From Chamaecrista fasciculata (lineage: Eukaryota > Streptophyta > Magnoliopsida > Fabales > Fabaceae), in the NCBI GenBank assembly GCA_003254925.1, contig QANZ01033044.1, positions 1,967 through 65,966 on the forward strand: a DNA stretch of 64,000 nt, read 5' to 3'. The translations under genes were made by a program, and so were the position numbers. Positions 11,662 to 23,013 of this stretch are shown piece by piece (position 1 is the first letter of the stretch; each line of letters begins with the position of its first letter). The notes beneath the pieces were generated by a model. That model searched no databases. It saw only the letters and a program-made list of their open reading frames with translations, and had not been told where the DNA came from.

Positions 11662-12944
11662 GGGCCTCTTTGGGAGCTCTTCAATCTCATCTTAAACTCA
11701 TCCAAGATGTTGAGATGAGATGAGTTGAGAAGTTGAATTAGTGTTTGGATGATTTGAGAGAAAATGATGTTAAATAGGGTGTGAAATTATATAAAAGGGT
11801 ATGTAATGATTGTGGTTAGGTGAAATAGGTTGTTAGATTTATTTATTTTGTATAGGGGTATAAATGGTAAGAAATAATGAAATGAGATTGAGATATTGAA
11901 ATGAGATGAGATAAGATGATAGGTGTTTGGTGGTGGGTTGGATGAGATGATGTTAAGATTATATACTCTTGTAAAGCGTGAGGATGAGATATTTTTTTAT
12001 GAAGGTTTTTGGGTCAATCCATTTGGATGAGATGATGGGCCAAAGTGAAAATAACATGAACATTATTTTAAGAATACAATTTGGTCCATATATTTGAATT
12101 GGGGACTAGAATGCCCATAAAAAGGGAGAGTAATGGAAACGTACAGTTTAGTCCCTAATACGTGTATATGATCACGCGATGTATGTATAAAATTGAGAAT
12201 CAACTATATTTCTGTAATTCATTGACCAAAAAATAACAAACACTAGCTTGGGGACTAGAATGCCCATAAAATAGAAAGTAATGGAAAGTACAATTTGGTC
12301 CCCAATACGTGTATATGATCACGTGGTGTCTGTATAAAATCGAGAATCAGATTCATTGACCAAAAAATAGCAAACGATAGCTTGAGGACTAGAATGCCCA
12401 TAAAAGGGAAATTAATGGAGACCCCCAATTTGGTCCCTAATACGTGTATATGATGACGCGGTGTCCGTAGAAAATCGAGAATCAACTATATTTCTGTAAT
12501 TCATTGATGAAAAAATATCAAACAATAACTTGGGGACTAAAATGCCCATAAAAGGGAAATTAATGGAAATGTCCAATTTGGTCCCTATTACGTGTATATG
12601 ATGACGCGGTGTCCATAGAAAATCGAGAATGAACTATATTTCTGTAATTTATTGACCAAAAAATAACAAACAATAGCTTGAGGACTAGAATGCCCATAAA
12701 AGGGAGATTAATGGAAATGTNAGCATGTAAAATTACTATTTTGCCTAATTGTTTTTTTTTATATTTAGTAAATTTTAAGAAAATGAGATGATGTTGTGGA
12801 TGAGATGATGATGTGGATTGTGAATGAAATGAGATGAGATTAGATGCCCACCAAACACCCAACCTACACTGTTCATCTAATTTTGAATTGAGATGATGTT
12901 TAAATGAGATGAGATGATAATGATGTTATCTCCCAAACAAGCCC
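11662..12944. mobile_element. TIR element (1.28 kb) containing a satellite array
   Basis: The ends form imperfect terminal inverted repeats: GGGCCTCTTTGGGAG on the left and, reversed, GGGCTTGTTTGGGAG on the right. They are flanked by TCA at 11659-11661 and 12945-12947, which suggests a 3-bp duplication and a PIF/Harbinger-like origin. A hAT origin is also possible, because ATAACTCA and ATAATTCA nearby agree at 7 of 8 bases. Subterminal parts are rich in GATGAGAT repeats. There is no transposase. The middle is a ~146-bp tandem array, listed separately. The subterminal sequence is shared with the element at 43287-44578. Confidence 0.65.
12098..12720 (+). repeat. ~146-bp tandem satellite, about 4.2 copies
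   Basis: Units begin with GGGGACTAGAATGCCCAT or a close variant at about 12100, 12248, 12386, 12533 and 12679, so the period is 136-148 bases. Each unit holds a TTTGGTCCC-like core and an ACGTGTATATGAT stretch. The array stops at an N (12721), so its true length is unknown. Minus-strand ORFs at 12255-12485 and 12560-12862 are produced by the repeat and are not genes. Confidence 0.85.
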
Positions 12945-12959
12945 TCAATAATTCAAGAA

Positions 12960-13717
12960 AGGAGAAGAAAAAAAATCCACTATAAGCAAAACTATTTAAA
13001 TGGATTTATTTGTTAATAATCTGAAAATTTATAAAGACATGATACATTGACGTCAACAAATCTATATAAGCAATCCCATTTAGTGGGAAAGAAATTTTGA
13101 TTGTGGTTGTTTGTAATATGAGTTGGGTATTATTTCTCTCAATTAGTAGTGTTTAAATTTTCTTTTATAAGCTAATACACAAGCAAAATCCTATAATCCG
13201 AGGGAGGACATAAGAAAACTATTTAAGAAATTATCTAGAAAGATTTATCCATCAATAATCTTACGTTGACATGTGCAAAGATAAAATACATTAGCGTCAG
13301 TTGATCCATCAAAACAAGTTTTCCTAGTTTGCTTGTGTATTAGCTTACAACAACAACAACAACCACAAAGAAATTTTCAAGCAAAAAAATCATCAAAACA
13401 AGTTTTCCTAGTGTGCTTGTGTATTAGCTTAGAATGTCAAGAATTCAATCTCAACCTTTTCAATTGATTTGTGTGTATATGTATATATATAGAGAGAGAG
13501 ATCCAAAATTTCAGTTTTCCTAGAAGTTCGACATCCAAAATTTCGGTTTTGCAAGAAGTCTGACTTGTTTATTGCGTAATTGGAAAATTGACTAAAACCA
13601 ACAAGTCAATTTTGTGGCTTGGATTCTAATCTTGGAAAATAAGAACACACACTTGTATATATATATATATATAGAACTCTCGACTAAGGACTTACAGTTC
13701 ATCTCTGTTTTATCCTT
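12960..13717. other. Ankyrin-gene upstream region with local duplications
   Basis: No separate gene is seen. A 41-base segment at 13307-13347 recurs at 13391-13431 with one difference; part of it is also present inverted near 13171. A second pair of ~30-base units (about 13501 and 13534) and a TA microsatellite (about 13658-13672) follow. The 5' UTR of the ankyrin gene probably begins near 13690. Confidence 0.5.
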
Positions 13718-15842
13718 ATGGATCCAAGATTAGCACAATCTGCACAATTGGGGGACACTGGTGCACTTAGTGCATTACTAGAACATGATCCCCTTATATT
13801 GTATAGAGTTTCTTTATCTCCAATTGCAGAAACTCCTTTGCATATTGCTACACTTTCAGGCAGAATCAACTATGCAAGAAAAATCCTAAGTCTAAAGCCT
13901 TCTTTTGCAGAGGAGCTTAACAAAGATGGCTTCACCCCTTTGCATATAGCTGCAGCCACAGGAAACACAGAGATAGTAAGAGAGCTATTATTATTGAAGC
14001 TTGAACCTAACTTATGTCTTCTTAAGGACAAGTTTGGGCTGAACCCACTTCATCATGCAGCCATAAGAGGAAGGATTAGTGTAATTCAAGAACTGGTTTC
14101 TTTCTGTCCACTTGCAGCCAAACAAGTCACTGATCAAGGTGAGACTGCTCTTCACCTTGCTGTAAAGAATCACCAGTTTGAAGCACTGAGGGTTTTGGTG
14201 AAGTTTTTTAATGATGATGAGGAGATTATGAGCTCTAAGGACAAAGATGGAAGAACAATCCTAGATATTGCTATTGCCACTAAACAAGTCCAAGTAAGTT
14301 TCCTGTATCATTGAATAAGCTTAGCAATGCAGTATGAGGTGTTTAGAATTATTATATGGAATTGGAAAATAGTGTTTTCATTTCCATTCTTTTTCATATT
14401 TAATCATTTATCACATGCCTCTGAAAGTAAAAACCATAACCATGGAAACACTCACATGATCATGTACTGCAGCATGAGGCACTATGATTATGATTTATTA
14501 TGTAACAATATTAAAATTCAATTATTAGATTTTTCATTAATTATTTGAAGTAATTCATATTTAATTCATGATTTGTATAAAAACTTTGGTTTTGCCTTAT
14601 GTGACTCCGTATTGTATAGTTAGGGTTTGTCACCAATTAAAAAACAATGATCCCTTTGTTATTGATATATTGAATTAAGCCAAGTGTTGAGTTCTCAGCA
14701 GGCTGACTAGCTAGTACACAACTGATGGTCAATGCAACTGCTAAAGAAACAACCAAGTGACCAACTAACAAGTTAGGCCAACATAATGCCTATAATCAAA
14801 ATAATTAACTTCTAAATCAAGTGGGTCCCATTTTGCAACCTAATTCCAATATACTTTACATAAAATATCTTGTTAATTATTCACACTCAACCATAATATC
14901 ACTCCTAGTCCCTAACAATTAAAGAAATTTTAACTCTTTATCTCTATGTTTTAATGCTTCTTCAAGAACATCTTGGATTTGTCCTTGTTGTGTCAAGGGA
15001 TTTGTATTGCTTCTGATCCATACCTAGTCAGAAAAAAAGATTATCTATTGAATTCATGATATACAATTTTGAATAACAGGCAATTTCAACAGAATTTCCT
15101 TAATTTAATTAATTTCATTGCCAATATTATTTTGTTGCTAGCAATGACCAGAATAAGTAACCATTTGCAGGTCCTAGAGTTATTAGGATATCAGTGCAAA
15201 ACAGACGAAGGCAATAACACCCTGGAGATCCTCTCAGAGAACCAGTTTGAGACACCTAAACCCATAAAAACTCACAATGGCAATTCAGACACAACACAAG
15301 CTCTTCAAGAAAACTCCAATGATGATAAGAGCATATGGGAAGATGTAGGACAAATGGTTCTGGTTGTGGCCAGTTTAATAGCCACAGTCACTTACCAAGC
15401 AGGCCTTTCACCTCCTCAAACAATCTGGAAAGAAGACATGAAGAACAATTCAAAGTGCATCTTTCACAAAGCCAATGCATCTCATTCTTGTCCAGATGTG
15501 ACATACTATCTGTTTATGTCTTTCAACACATCTGGGTTTTTTGCTTCTGCTTTCCTCATATTCTTCTACAGAAACATGTCTTATGTGAAGGTGTTGCTGC
15601 CAGTTGCTCTTATTTCCATGATGATAACTTATATTACTCTTTCGGTTTCTATGTCGCCAAATGCCTTGTCTTTGCTCATTCTGTACCTATTTACACTGGC
15701 TATTTTCCTTTATTGTATTTTAGCCATTGAAGTCGTCAGAAAGGTTATTCATTCTTTCTACTGCGTTGCATCAGAAAGAGCTAGTAAGCTTTCAAAGGCA
15801 GCAATGGAAAGGTTCAAGTTCGCAGATAGAGAGCAGGCATGA
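13718..15842 (+). CDS. Ankyrin-repeat/PGG-domain membrane protein (BDA1/ITN1-like)
   Basis: The two exons are 13718-14293 and 15171-15842, joined by a phase-0 GT-AG intron, giving 415 residues. Exon 1 encodes about five ankyrin repeats; the TPLHIA-type cores start near residues 39, 73, 109 and 142. Exon 2 encodes a soluble linker, then the PGG domain (from about residue 246, SIWEDVGQMVLVVASLIA) with about four hydrophobic membrane helices and a basic cytosolic tail. Plant proteins of this plan include ACD6, ITN1 and BDA1, which act at membranes in immunity, salicylate signalling and salt response. The short repeat region and two-exon structure resemble BDA1-type proteins best. The PGG triplet itself reads SPPQTIW here. 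The role in this plant is inferred only. Confidence 0.85.
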
Positions 15843-17014
15843 CTTGGTCCATTTATGTGAATTCTTGTATAAATATTATCTGTTGCAAGTCATTTGAGTA
15901 TTGCACTGATTGTTAATATTGTACGTCATTATTAGTGGAAGTGTTTGTGTTGCTTTTTCAACTTTATTGACATGGTTGTTTGAAATGACAATATCTGAGA
16001 AGATCAATCACTTGTATATGTAAAGGTTGAACATAATAATTAGCCAGATGAAATGGTTGGAACACTATGCTCATTCTTTTTTAACAGTTAACTTTGTCAT
16101 TATCATTATTATTAGTGCTTCACACGCAGCATCAGTACTCGGCATTTATACACAATACATCATGTTTCTCTAACTTATATTTAATAGAAGGAAGGATTCC
16201 AAATTCATACATCGTGTACAAGTCAAGACATGACTATAAAATCCCGAAGGTAACTAATTAGCTACATTTATTCCATATATAACATTATATTGAAATCTAG
16301 ATAGCTCCACGCCTTCATTAATCTTCATGACCTGAAAAATCAAGTAAGGCACATTTAGTAACCCTGGTTAAAATAGAGACATAAAAGGCACACATCACAC
16401 TCAAATAAAAATATACAGACAAATAACAATAGATCTTAATCCGAATACGGGATTAAGAGACCTAAGAAGCATGAACACAAGCCAGGCCAACTCGACACAT
16501 AAAAATTACAGTGCTTATGTACAATCTGAAGAATTGCTTTATATTTGATACAAATGTACTATATGGACGTGGCTCTTTTTTGAAGAATGCGTGCCTCATA
16601 ACAAGAGAATGGGTGTCCAAGCGCCATCCATAACCACTCATTACTCAACTCGTTGAGGATGACGAGAGAATGATGACACTCTTAATACTACAGACAGACA
16701 CAGCTGAGTCAAATGCTCTTAGAGATACAAGGCAACAAGACCTTCAAACTATTCAGACAAATCAGACCACATCCAAAAAAACTCATCCCCTCTTGGTGTA
16801 AATATTAATGTAACCTTTCAATCATTAAAGAGTTTCTGCAATTTCAAGGCAATCCAAAAATCGAGATCTCAGTTTATGTCCACTTGGGAAAAGGAAAAAG
16901 ACTACAAGCGTTTATTTTCAATATAATCTCTATGTTTACTAAACATAAAACAAATATCCTCTTAAAAAAGCAAACATTTCACAGTTGAGATGAGAGTAGA
17001 GCAACGTAAAGTAC
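15843..17014. other. Spacer between convergent genes
   Basis: This lies between the plus-strand ankyrin gene and the minus-strand cystatin gene, so both ends are likely 3' UTR. I see no coding region, structured RNA or transposon terminus in it. Confidence 0.5.
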
Positions 17015-17652
17015 CTAAGTAGAAGACACAGAAGGAGCATCACCAACGAGCTTGAACTCCTGAAGCTGCTTGAAGTTCATCCATGGCTTCTCCCAAATCT
17101 GAGCCTCATAAACCTTTTTCTTGCCACCATCAGTAGCCTCCAGCGTTATGTAGTACAAAGTGCCAGCAACCACCTGATGTTTAGCCTTTATCACTTTTCC
17201 AAACTCCAGCAGAGCATTCTGCATCAACACATACAAAGCAAGAAGAAACACAATCAGAAAGCGAGAAACATAAACTAGACACACAATCAATTAATTAACG
17301 AGAACAATTTCAATTTAGTCCCTGAAAGACGAAACTAGACACACAATCAAGAAATCTACCATATAAAACCAAATCAATAATTTAACCTAGCACAAGATAC
17401 AGAAAGCCGATTATGCAACTAGGTTAATGATCTAGAAATCTAGAGATTATCAATCACACGAACCAGTACCAAATTAACTAGAAAATTTAACATTACAAAA
17501 CGAATAAACGCAATCGGAAAACAAAAATTAGTATGATTATAATAACGAACCTCCTTCTTGTTGTACTCGTCAACAGCAAAACGAGCAAGACTATCGATTT
17601 CAACGCTGTTCTGGCTTCCTTCAATTTCGCTAACACCACCAACCGTCGCCAT
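17015..17652 (-). CDS. Phytocystatin (cysteine protease inhibitor)
   Basis: This is a small cytosolic-type cystatin that inhibits papain-like cysteine proteases. Exons on the minus strand are 17652-17551 and 17218-17015, giving 101 residues, the usual length for single-domain plant cystatins without extension. All three inhibitory contacts are visible: a Gly-Gly near the N-terminus (residues 5-6), QVVAG (49-53) and a Pro-Trp (79-80). The plant-specific helix signature [11 protein letters not shown] is at 22-32. There is no signal peptide at the chosen ATG. An in-frame extension upstream lacks cystatin features and is ignored. Plant cystatins regulate endogenous proteolysis in seeds and senescence and deter insects; which applies here cannot be told. 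Confidence 0.93.
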
Positions 17653-18032
17653 TTCTCTCTTTTGATATTTTTCTTCGATTCGATTTTGATTTCGATCCAA
17701 TAATGTAGAGAACAATCCATTGCGTCTTTTCATTATATAGTGGTCGGAGAGTGGAAGTCGCTTCCTATTGGTCAATGTTAGAAAAGATCGTGTGCGGGGC
17801 GTGGTATTTGAAAACCAGTGACGTGGCATCATACCGCCAATCAGATGTTATGTCTACAATTTTATTTGAATAGTCAACGTTGACTTTGGATAGATATGGT
17901 AAGGGAGTACGCAACGTGTAATTGTCCTACTTGATCTTAATCTTAGAGCTTAAGCAATGGAATCTTCGTATGATCGTATCTAGCTTTTGGAATCTCAAAT
18001 CTATGCGCTCTAAGGGTCCAGAGGAAATGTAA

Positions 18033-18241
18033 TTCAATAAAGGTTGGCCCAATTGGTAAGGAGTCAACTTATAATTCAAAAGGTCGTGAGTTTAAATTTC
18101 GTTGCCGATGTGAGGACCTTGTTGGTAGGCGATCTGTAAATACCTTTATAAATGCTCGTAGAGCCTGGAGGCCTGCTTTGGCCTTGGTGAGTCCTCGGGG
18201 CCCAACTCACCTAAACTTTTAGTACACCAAAAAGAAAAAAA
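18033..18241 (+). mobile_element. SINE, copy 1
   Basis: This is a 209-bp element ending in an A-rich tail. It is flanked by an exact 11-bp duplication, AGGAAATGTAA (18022-18032 and 18242-18252), as produced by LINE-driven target-primed insertion. The left part holds box A-like (TGGCCCAATTGGTAAGG) and box B-like (GGTCGTGAGTTTAAATT) stretches expected of a tRNA-derived pol III promoter, both partly decayed. A diverged family member lies at 42812-42994. Confidence 0.8.
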
Positions 18242-18439
18242 AGGAAATGTAAACTTCTTTTTTTTCTTAATATTTTTCAATACGTATACATTTTGATTTC
18301 TTATGTTTAAAAAACATAAATGTGATTCAATCTTAAATTATATATGAACAAAAATTAATGAGTATTTGACTATTTGGAGAATTGAATTATTTGCATTAAG
18401 AATTCCTTGAAATTACATAGTCGATAGATATTTTTTTTA

Positions 18440-18881
18440 GGTCAAAGTGCACTTTTGGTCTCATAACTTTTGCTAAGGTCTCAATTTGATCCTATAACAT
18501 TTTTTGTTGTACTATTGGTCCAACATCTTTTGTTCAAGTTGTAGATTTGGTCTCATGTTACACTTTTGGTCTCATATCTTTGGGTCATGTTGCAAAGTGA
18601 GTCCTATATTTTTTAGTCAGGTTGCATAATTAGTCTCATATCTTTAGGTCAGGTGCATAATTAGTCTCATATTTTTGGATCAAGTGGGACTAGCGATAAA
18701 ACTTTTTGCAAAGATATGGAACCAATTTTGTAACCTGACCAAAAGATATGAGACCAAAAATGATACCACACCAAATCTGCAACTTTTTGCAAAGATATAG
18801 AACTAAAAGTGCAACAAAAAAAATTATGGGACTAAATTGGGACCTTAGCAAAAATTATGGGACCAAAAGTGCACTTTGACC
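18440..18881. mobile_element. Palindromic foldback element, family B
   Basis: The inverted arms start GGTCAAAGTGCACTTTTGGTC and end in the mirror image, CTTTGACC. The flanks are T-rich (TTTTTTTTA and TTTTTTTTT), compatible with a 9-bp duplication but uninformative. Inside, a TTTGGTCTCAT unit recurs about every 25-40 bases and is mirrored in the other arm. It is non-coding. Other family B copies lie at 21491, 26813 and 39868. Confidence 0.7.
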
Positions 18882-19993
18882 TTTTTTTTTTTAATGGATT
18901 GAATTTTGTAATCAAATAATTGATAAGAAAATTTTCTCAGAAAATTAAGCCACAAGATGTATGGATAAGATAAATGTTGAAAATGGGAAAATGCTGATCT
19001 TTTGTGACTTTCACCATCAATAAGCCGTCATTGATTTGCCAGCTAATTTGTTGGCACGTGCTTTTAGTTGAGGGTCATCATTTGAAATAGAAACTTCCCA
19101 CCTCCACGGTTGACACTCCAAACAACGTTAGTTTCAAAGTTCAAACTAATTATTAATTTTTTTCGATAATATTGCTTTGAAGTCCATCACCTTTTTCTTT
19201 TCTTTTTTTTGGGTAATATCAAAGGGCCTAGGCCCAAAACAAGCCCTCACCTTTTTCTTTTGAATAAAGAGTCCCTTTTCTTCTTTTTGTTTTAATTGTC
19301 AAACGAAAAAAAAAAAAGATGATGGGAACTTGGGAAGGAGAACATGGAAATCAAAACAAAGTTGTTTTTGTCTTTATTATTTTATTTCATTTTAGGAAGA
19401 CCTTAATAATTTAAAAAGTCTTTAAAATTTATTTTTTCTTTTAATTTAGTAATTTTACACAAAATCCTTTCAATGTATGCACTGCCCTTTGCCTCTAACA
19501 TCACAATACATGACCACGGTCCCACAGATACATAGTTATTAACATTTGATTTTCTTAAAAAAAAAACATTACTTTGATGCTCAATGTTTTGATACCATTA
19601 TTTATTTTTATGCCAAGACAAAAGGTATTAGATATAAATATATATAGTGAGATTGATAAGTGCAAATGTTAGAATTAAAAAAAATCCAAATCCTACCCTG
19701 CCAAAGTTGTGGCCAGTGAGAAAAATTAGATGTCTTAATTTAAGAAATATTATGGACAAAAGAGAAGATGAGCAATTGAGTTACTAAAAAAATATTAAAT
19801 GTCTTAATTTAATTTTTAAAAGATAAAATTATAAAATGTGATATTTGAAAGATGTAATTTCAATTAGTTTAATCATTTTATTAAAATATTTTAATATTTT
19901 TTATCTTAATCATTTATTATAATTTTAACAAAATTTTAAATTACATCTTATTTATCATTAAATATTGATTGATATTTTTTAAAAAATAAATTA

Positions 19994-20507
19994 GGTCAAA
20001 GGATCATTTTTGTCCTAAATTAGGTTCTAATGTTCATTTTGGTCCACTATGTTTCAAAATGTTCAAATTGGTCCTAAATGTTGGCAAAATGATTCATTTT
20101 GGTCCTAAATATTAGTAAAATGTTTCATTTTGGTCCAAAATTATATTATTGAATTTGGTCATATTTCTCTCATCTTTCATTTCAAGTTCAAAGGACTTGT
20201 TGAGAGGAACTCGTAGCTCCAAATTCGTCACATTCAAATTTAAAACGAGAGAGATATGATCAATTTTGTTTGTTTGACCATGAAACGAATGGTCTACTTT
20301 TAGGACTGATTTGACCTCGTTTGCTAATGACCTCAACTGGATAGAAAAAGTACCCTTCGAAAACAATATGTAGCTCTAAACTCGTCACGTTTGAACTTGA
20401 AATAACTCATATGCAATAGTTTAGGACCAAAATAAAACATTTTGCTAACATTTAGGACCAAAATGAACATTAGGGCATATATTTAGGACCAAAATGACCA
20501 TTTAACC
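19994..20507. mobile_element. Palindromic foldback element, family C, exact 9-bp duplication
   Basis: The ends are GGTCAAAGGATCATTTTTGTCC and, mirrored, GGACCAAAATGACCATTTAACC. The flanks are identical 9-mers, AATAAATTA, at 19985-19993 and 20508-20516, the hallmark of Mutator-like transposition. Arms carry repeated ATTTTGGTCC units. The central ~240 bases are unlike the arms and contain a minus-strand ORF (20112-20366) that I regard as chance. Confidence 0.82.
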
Positions 20508-20862
20508 AATAAATTAAGTGTAATTTTATATTTTAAAGATTAAATGGCATAATTTCATTTTTCAAATATTAGATTAAAATTTTTTTTTCTTATAATCAAA
20601 TTATTAATTTATTCAAAAATAAATAAAATGTAGTTGCTTCCCCATTTTTGTTGAGAAAATGACTGTATTACGAAAACAAAAACAAAAGTCAATAATTAGT
20701 CAATGCCCCTGATATTGTTTTCTGACTTTCACCTCCACCTCTGGAATTTTCATCTCTTTCTTTATGAATGGTTCTCTGCATTTATCAAGGTCATTAGATC
20801 ATCTCTATTCTTGCCATTGTTCTTAACTCTTAAGCTTGTTTCTTCCTCTTCAATTTCTAACC

Positions 20863-22808
20863 ATGTCCATTCCCTCCAATCTTATCGATTTCTTAGTGAA
20901 CCAAAGCAATGGAGTAAAGGGTCTCGCTGATTTAGGCATAAAATCTGTTCCCAGCCAATATATCCAACCCCATGAAGGAAGATTCGACAATCGAAAAGTG
21001 ATCTCTCATGAATCAATACCCGTCATCGATTTCACAAACTGGGATGACCCAGATGTCGCAGATTCAATTTCCAATGCTGCAACCAAGTGGGGCTTCTTCC
21101 AAATCGTTAATCATGGAATCCCCATGAAGGTTATTGAGGACCTCAAGGCTTCGGTTCATGGATTCTTTGAATTACCAGCTGAGGAGAAAAAGCGTCTGAA
21201 AGAGAATTCTCCCACTGAAATTGTGCGATTAGCCACTAGTTTTAGCCCTCACGCTGAGTCAGTGTTAGAATGGAAAGATTACTTGCATCTCGTGTATGCT
21301 TCAGAAGAGCAAATTCATGCACACTGGCCTGCTATATGCAAGTAAGAACTAGATCTTATTATTAACGATATAGTAAGATATTTTTGCACTGTGTCATGTG
21401 TAATTGTGTATTGTTATGCTTGTGGGAGATATCAGATTGGGTCTAATGCTTAAGAATGGAATCATATTTCTAGGAGTCTAGATGACAATGAAGGGGCTTT
21501 TTGGTCCCATAACTTTGGCAAAGGTCTCAATTTGGTTCCATAACTTTTTTTGTTGCACTTTTGGTCCCATAACTTTGTTGCACTTTTGGTCCCGTTAAAG
21601 TTGATCCGATATACTGAGTTGAATGATGACGTGGCAAATATGGGTGAAGTAGATTTAACGACAGATAACGAATGGAAATTAGCTTGGGAGCAACGGTGGA
21701 ACGTTTTCAAAAGTTATAGGATCAAAATTGCAACAAAAAAAGTTACGGGACCAAATTGAGACCCTTGCCAAAGTTATGAGACCAAAAGTGCAACAAAAAA
21801 AGTTATGGGACCAAATAGAGACCTTTGCCAAAGTTATGGGACCAAAAGTGCTCTTTAGCCTTTTTATTTTTTGTAAAAGCTAGGATTTTTAGGTGACATA
21901 GTCTTCAGAAAATATATTAAGTACACCAAAATAGACACTTATTGTAAGTTTACCACTTAATGTATTCACAATTCTTGTGCAAGAGGGGGAGAAACTTCGG
22001 AAGTATGCACATTGGCATGTTCTTGAGATAGGAAATCATAAACATGACAAAATGTAAACTGTCTATATGTTAATTCAAGTATCATGCTGTGTCTAACATG
22101 ACACTGAAACAGCTCCTTTGTTTTGAAATCTCTATGTTTCATAGACAACGATATATTTGCACTGCATGTTTCTGCTTACCATGATGTTGATTATTAGTGT
22201 CTAAATCAGACTTCATTGATTGCCATTCTTGTAGAGAACAATCTCTGGCATATATGAAACATTCTGAAGTATTTATCAGAAGGTTGTTAAAGGTTCTCCT
22301 CAAGAAACTCAATGTGAATGAGATAGACAAAGCAAGAGAGCATGCATTAATGGGTGCAATGATACTTGATTTCAATTATTATCCTCCTTGCCCTGATCCT
22401 GAAGTTGTAGCCGGTGTAGGTCGCCACTCTGATATATCATCGATCACTGTCCTGCTGCAAGATGAGATTGGTGGCCTTTATGTAAGAGCCACTGATGGTG
22501 AAAATTGGATATATGTCCCTCCTATTGATGGGGCATTGGTGATTAACATTGGAGATGTGATGCAAATAATGAGTAATGATAAGTACAAAAGCATTGAGCA
22601 TCAAGCATTTGCAAACAGAAGCAAAACCAGGATTTCAATCCCCATTTTTGTGAACCCAGCACCTGATGCCATTATTGGTCCTTTACCAGAAGTTCTGGAG
22701 AATGGAGAAGAACCAAAGTATAAGCAAGTTGTGTACTCAGACTACTTCAAGTATTTCTTCAGCAAGCCTCATGATGGCAAAAACACTCTCGAGTTTGCGA
22801 GGATTTAA
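20863..22808 (+). CDS. 2-oxoglutarate/Fe(II) dioxygenase, DOXC class, feruloyl-CoA 6'-hydroxylase-like
   Basis: The two exons, 20863-21341 and 22235-22808, give 350 residues. The N-terminal DIOX_N domain (about 50-160) and the C-terminal oxygenase domain (about 200-300) are complete. Iron ligands are His224, Asp226 (GRHSD) and His282 (EHQAF); 2-oxoglutarate is held by Arg292 and Ser294 (RISIP). The sequence NGVKGLADLGIKSVPSQYIQP and the ending PHDGK match plant feruloyl-CoA ortho-hydroxylases and scopoletin 8-hydroxylases, which make coumarins such as scopoletin and fraxetin. The substrate cannot be fixed from motifs, because the family also contains other aromatic hydroxylases. A foldback element (21491-21862) sits inside the 893-base intron. 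An AATAAA lies near 23008. No other phenylpropanoid gene is adjacent. Confidence 0.88.
21491..21862. mobile_element. Family B foldback element inside the dioxygenase intron
   Basis: Inverted TTTTGGTCCCATAACTTTG units surround a unique centre of about 130 bases (about 21600-21700). The right arm ends GTGCTCTTTAGCC, close to the family B end; the left end is eroded (AGGGGCTTTTTGGTCCC) and no 9-bp duplication is clear. It lies wholly between the splice sites of the dioxygenase intron. Confidence 0.7.
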
Positions 22809-23013
22809 CAAAAAACTAAAAGGGTACTTACTTGGAGAGCTCATTATCATGTTTATGTTACAAGAACGGAGGGAAGGATAACATGCTGCTCTTGTATTTG
22901 GCTGCAGAAACACTAGTTAAATTAAATATGCATTCATTTTCAGGATGAGTTTTTATATAGTGAATTGCTGCAAAGTCTTTATGTAGCCTACTCAAATTCC
23001 TCAGCTCAATAAA

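Noticed and set aside
12255-12862. Minus-strand frames of 76 and 100 codons with similar peptides
   Set aside because: They are translations of the 146-bp satellite units.
17653-17832. N-terminal extension of the cystatin frame
   Set aside because: No cystatin or signal-peptide features; the internal ATG gives the standard 101-residue protein.
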